Shown here in pieces: positions 61,406 through 64,000 of a stretch of DNA of 64,000 nucleotides. The notes beneath the pieces were generated by a model that was given only the letters and a program-made list of their open reading frames with translations, was not told where the DNA came from and did not search any database. A program made the translations under genes and the position numbers. Source of the stretch: Cannabis sativa (lineage: Eukaryota; Streptophyta; Magnoliopsida; Rosales; Cannabaceae). The number at the start of each line of letters is the position of its first letter. Position 1 is the first letter of the stretch. The stretch lies in NCBI RefSeq assembly GCF_029168945.1, contig NC_083606.1:11496041-11560040 (forward strand), in the 5' to 3' direction.

Positions 61406-62913
61406 GATGAAAAGCGGGATTGCTGAGCAATCACCGCTGAAATGTCCTCTGAACCAGCAGAATCATCACAAGAGGTAGAAACTGGCAGGTTGGCAGTCGC
61501 TTCAATTGAGGAAGGAGAAGGACTAGAACCATTTGATGCACGACATCTCTTAAGAGTTTTCCTTAGTGAAAGACTATCAAATTGTCTCTTAAAAGCTTTG
61601 TTTGGATTGGTATTTTCCTGGTCATCAAAACCATCCATATCATCAAGATCAGAATGGGGCTGGTGCGAGACAGTAGTAGCAGCAATAGCTTTCCCAGTCT
61701 TTTTGGAAGAGACATCCATAGTAACATTCTGGCATATTTCTTCACGAGAAAAATTAGGAATAGGAGGATAAGTGGCAAAGGTGTGATCAACAGGGAAAGG
61801 ACCAATGTTGGGAGTGAAAACATCTTTTAGATGAACCACTGAATTATCGCAAGGAACAGTTTTAAGGCCAGGAGAATGGCTTGCAGGAACGGCAGCAGTA
61901 AGTGGATGCTGAACATTTAAACCAGCAGTAACAGAAGGCTGCATTTTTTGTGTAGTAGAGGGAGAAATAGTGCGAGTGGTTGTAGGAGGATGATGATTCT
62001 TATTAGTATTTGAGGATTCTCCCTGTAGGAGAGGTCTTGGATGTGAAGGTGGCCGATTGTTGATCTGTGGAATTGTAGCAGAGAGTGTTGATCGTGCTAG
62101 TCGAGTTAAGAGTGGCCACGCACTTCCTTTAGAAAAATCCGATCTATATCGATCATAACTAGATGTAGGCAAAGGAGCACCCTTCAGACTCGGTCGATAA
62201 GCCAGTTCTGATTCAATCCCATTATCCATATTTTCAAGATGGACCAGACACTTATTAAAAACATGTCCAATTCTTCCACATTCCATACAATAATCAGGCA
62301 AACGTTCATACCGAAATTCCACCCAAAATTCATCTTTGATATTGGGAAGAGAAATCATTTTCCCCCTTAGCAATGGCTTAGTAATGTCCAATCGAACTCT
62401 AAACCGGAGAAAAGGACCCCAACCCTCAAAGCAAGAATCCTGAAAGACTTCAATAAATTCCCCAATTAGATTTCCCAAAGCCTTAGCAAGCGGTTGAGTC
62501 TTACTGAGAAAAGGGAGTCGGTAGGCTTGAACCCAAAAAGGAGAATAAACCATCTGTTGAGGAGTGATTGAGTTTAATGCAGATGGCTCAAGCAAGACAA
62601 TATGGTGGCCCTGGAAATGCCACGGTTCCTTCTCCAGAGCACGAATTTTGTCTCCAATGCAGCCAAAGGTGATCAGGAATAAATCAGAGTGGTGTTCTGA
62701 AATAACAGCTTTGAACCTTCCATCCCAGTGTTGAGCCATCTGGTTCTGCAATGTTGACAGCCAGACCTTTTTAGGAGAAAGGATGCGCACGACCAAGACT
62801 AAATCAAGTCTTTCACTCTGATCAGGTGCACCATCATCAGTAATGGCCACCACTGATCTCTCATCATCAGTTAAAGAGATCGTTGATTTCATTCTGTCAA
62901 TGAAAGGATCCAT
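61402..62913 (-). CDS. LINE ORF1: DUF4283 and CCHC zinc-knuckle protein
   Basis: 503 residues. The N-terminal half (about 30-190) resembles the DUF4283 RNA-binding domain of plant LINE and Copia-type proteins (WLSTLQNQMAQHWDGRF, LEKEPWHFQGHHIVLLE, PFWVQAYRLPF). A zinc knuckle with spacing CX2CX4HX4C follows (CMECGRIGHVFNKC, about residue 215). The second half is low-complexity, Ser/Pro/Thr-rich with a basic patch (KRQFDSLSLRKTLKRCR). It packages LINE RNA as a ribonucleoprotein. The start at 62913 is the first ATG of the frame after the 5'-UTR. Confidence 0.92.
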   Translation of the reverse strand: MDPFIDRMKSTISLTDDERSVVAITDDGAPDQSERLDLVLVVRILSPKKVWLSTLQNQMAQHWDGRFKAVISEHHSDLFLITFGCIGDKIRALEKEPWHFQGHHIVLLEPSALNSITPQQMVYSPFWVQAYRLPFLSKTQPLAKALGNLIGEFIEVFQDSCFEGWGPFLRFRVRLDITKPLLRGKMISLPNIKDEFWVEFRYERLPDYCMECGRIGHVFNKCLVHLENMDNGIESELAYRPSLKGAPLPTSSYDRYRSDFSKGSAWPLLTRLARSTLSATIPQINNRPPSHPRPLLQGESSNTNKNHHPPTTTRTISPSTTQKMQPSVTAGLNVQHPLTAAVPASHSPGLKTVPCDNSVVHLKDVFTPNIGPFPVDHTFATYPPIPNFSREEICQNVTMDVSSKKTGKAIAATTVSHQPHSDLDDMDGFDDQENTNPNKAFKRQFDSLSLRKTLKRCRASNGSSPSPSSIEATANLPVSTSCDDSAGSEDISAVIAQQSRFSS

Positions 62914-63104
62914 AACAAGGAAAACCAGGAAGAACTTGGAAGCAAATCTTGAGAAAAACTGCTAGAAACCGGCAGAAAAATAGAGAAGGAAAAGAAGAAA
63001 TCATAAAAATTTAAAAAATAACTACCAAAAGAACATTAACTGCCACAGAGCACAAAGTGGGCAGACCTCCTTCCAACTTATCTCCAACTTAATGTAAAAT
63101 TTAC

Positions 63105-64000
63105 CTTTTATATTGGGCAAAGATATAAAAGTTTGAGCTTTTTTATTAGATAAATAAAAGTTTGATCTTATTGTGGTTGTAATTTATTTAATAATAATTA
63201 ATAAATTATAAAATTATATTAAACTAAAAAACTACTCGCGGTAAATATTTAAAAAATTTAACATTACCAATTTTTTTATATAATCTTTGTTAAATAAAAA
63301 AAAAAAAAAAAAAAAAAAAAAACATGAGAAATTAGGTGTATTAGGTGTACAAACTGCTCACATGTATTTACAAAATTAGAAGTCTCACATGATTCTTATA
63401 ACATTTTTCTGTATATTCTAATCATTCAAAATTATTCTCATCACTATGTATTACATATTTTTTATTAGATCTCACTAAAGAGTTTACTATGTACATATAA
63501 AATAAATCAAGTAATAAGTTAACATTACTAATATTTTTTTCAATTTTTATTTTTGAATAATATGATAAGTTAGGTATACAAATAGTATAATCTGTATTTA
63601 CAAAATTTCTTTTTTATAATAAAAGTTTGACATAATTCGTATAATATTTTTTTATATCCTGATCATTTAAAATTGATATCCTCATTTTATATTACCCGTT
63701 GTCATTATATCATCTTATACATCATTTGAATTATTAAATTATAAATAATTTCTAATTAAAACATATATAACATACAATTAATCAAAAGAAAAATATGAGA
63801 ATGATATATATATTATTAGAGTTATAATTAGGTAAATTTTTAATTTTTTTAATTAGCAATAATTATAAATTATAAATTAAAAAATTAGGTTCTTTAATAA
63901 TAAATAATTATAAATTTTAAGACCTTCTTCAATTATTAAGTTATATACTTGAAAATACAGTAATTAGCATGATTTTATTTTTTAATTTTCTGTACAATTT
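63105..64000. other. AT-rich region, no gene seen
   Basis: Includes a poly-A run at about 63297-63322 and short segments repeated nearby (TTAGGTGTACAAA-type near 63340 and 63570; CACATTTT... near 63400 and 63630). No coding signal. Confidence 0.4.

Larger units (their letters stand above)
57252..63094 (-). mobile_element. Full-length L1-type LINE with intact ORFs
   Basis: 5.84 kb on the minus strand, flanked by the 10-bp duplication TAAAATTTAC (57242-57251 and 63095-63104), with a poly-A tail (T tract 57252-57269) and a 5'-UTR of about 180 nt. ORF1 and ORF2 are both uninterrupted and overlap by four bases. All parts needed for target-primed reverse transcription can be seen, so this copy may be retrotransposition-competent or only recently silenced. 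Confidence 0.95.

Overview
The window is nuclear DNA from a flowering plant, almost certainly a dicot. It is AT-rich and intron-bearing, and it holds plant L1 LINEs with an RNase H tail, a Mutator-like element (MULE), noncoding LTR retrotransposons and two ordinary plant genes. The repeat style reminds me of Cannabaceae, but that is a weak recollection and not proof. About 85% of the window is transposable elements or their debris, much of it nested.

Layout. 389-18525: a noncoding LTR retrotransposon (LARD-1, element on the minus strand, TSD CTCCC), split by an 8.9 kb MULE at 6656-15536 (TSD TATTCAAA). The MULE carries three genes: an intact DUF1985-Ulp1 cysteine protease gene (7682-10766, +), a small Cys-rich gene (11340-11666, +) and a frameshifted MURA transposase (15155-12155, -). 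Its introns and spacers are packed with a short GCGACAT-type motif. 19916-31010: a palindromic minisatellite interrupted by a second, very young LARD (20514-30616, TSD GATGC). 33298-34998: six-exon RPS11 gene (-). 35880-44015: a pair of inverted repeats enclosing a LINE scrap and a LINE with five stops and no frameshift (39340-43732). 44708-47219: nonautonomous Helitron. 47358-48158: 5'-truncated LINE carrying a hAT-type MITE. 49411-56790: a 15-coding-exon BAG6-like ubiquitin-domain gene (-) with a Tourist-like MITE in its largest intron. 57252-63094: full-length LINE with both ORFs intact, inserted just upstream of the BAG6-like gene.

How the parts may work together. The two LARDs carry promoter, primer-binding site and polypurine tract but no gag or pol, so they must move with proteins supplied in trans. 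What they conserve is RNA-level structure: a 92-bp stem-loop, and three hairpins with one shared loop and different paired stems. In the MULE, a DUF1985 protein and motif arrays confined to noncoding DNA resemble what I recall of the VANC anti-silencing systems of Arabidopsis VANDAL elements. That link is the most interesting hypothesis here. It is inference from layout and domain content and has not been shown.
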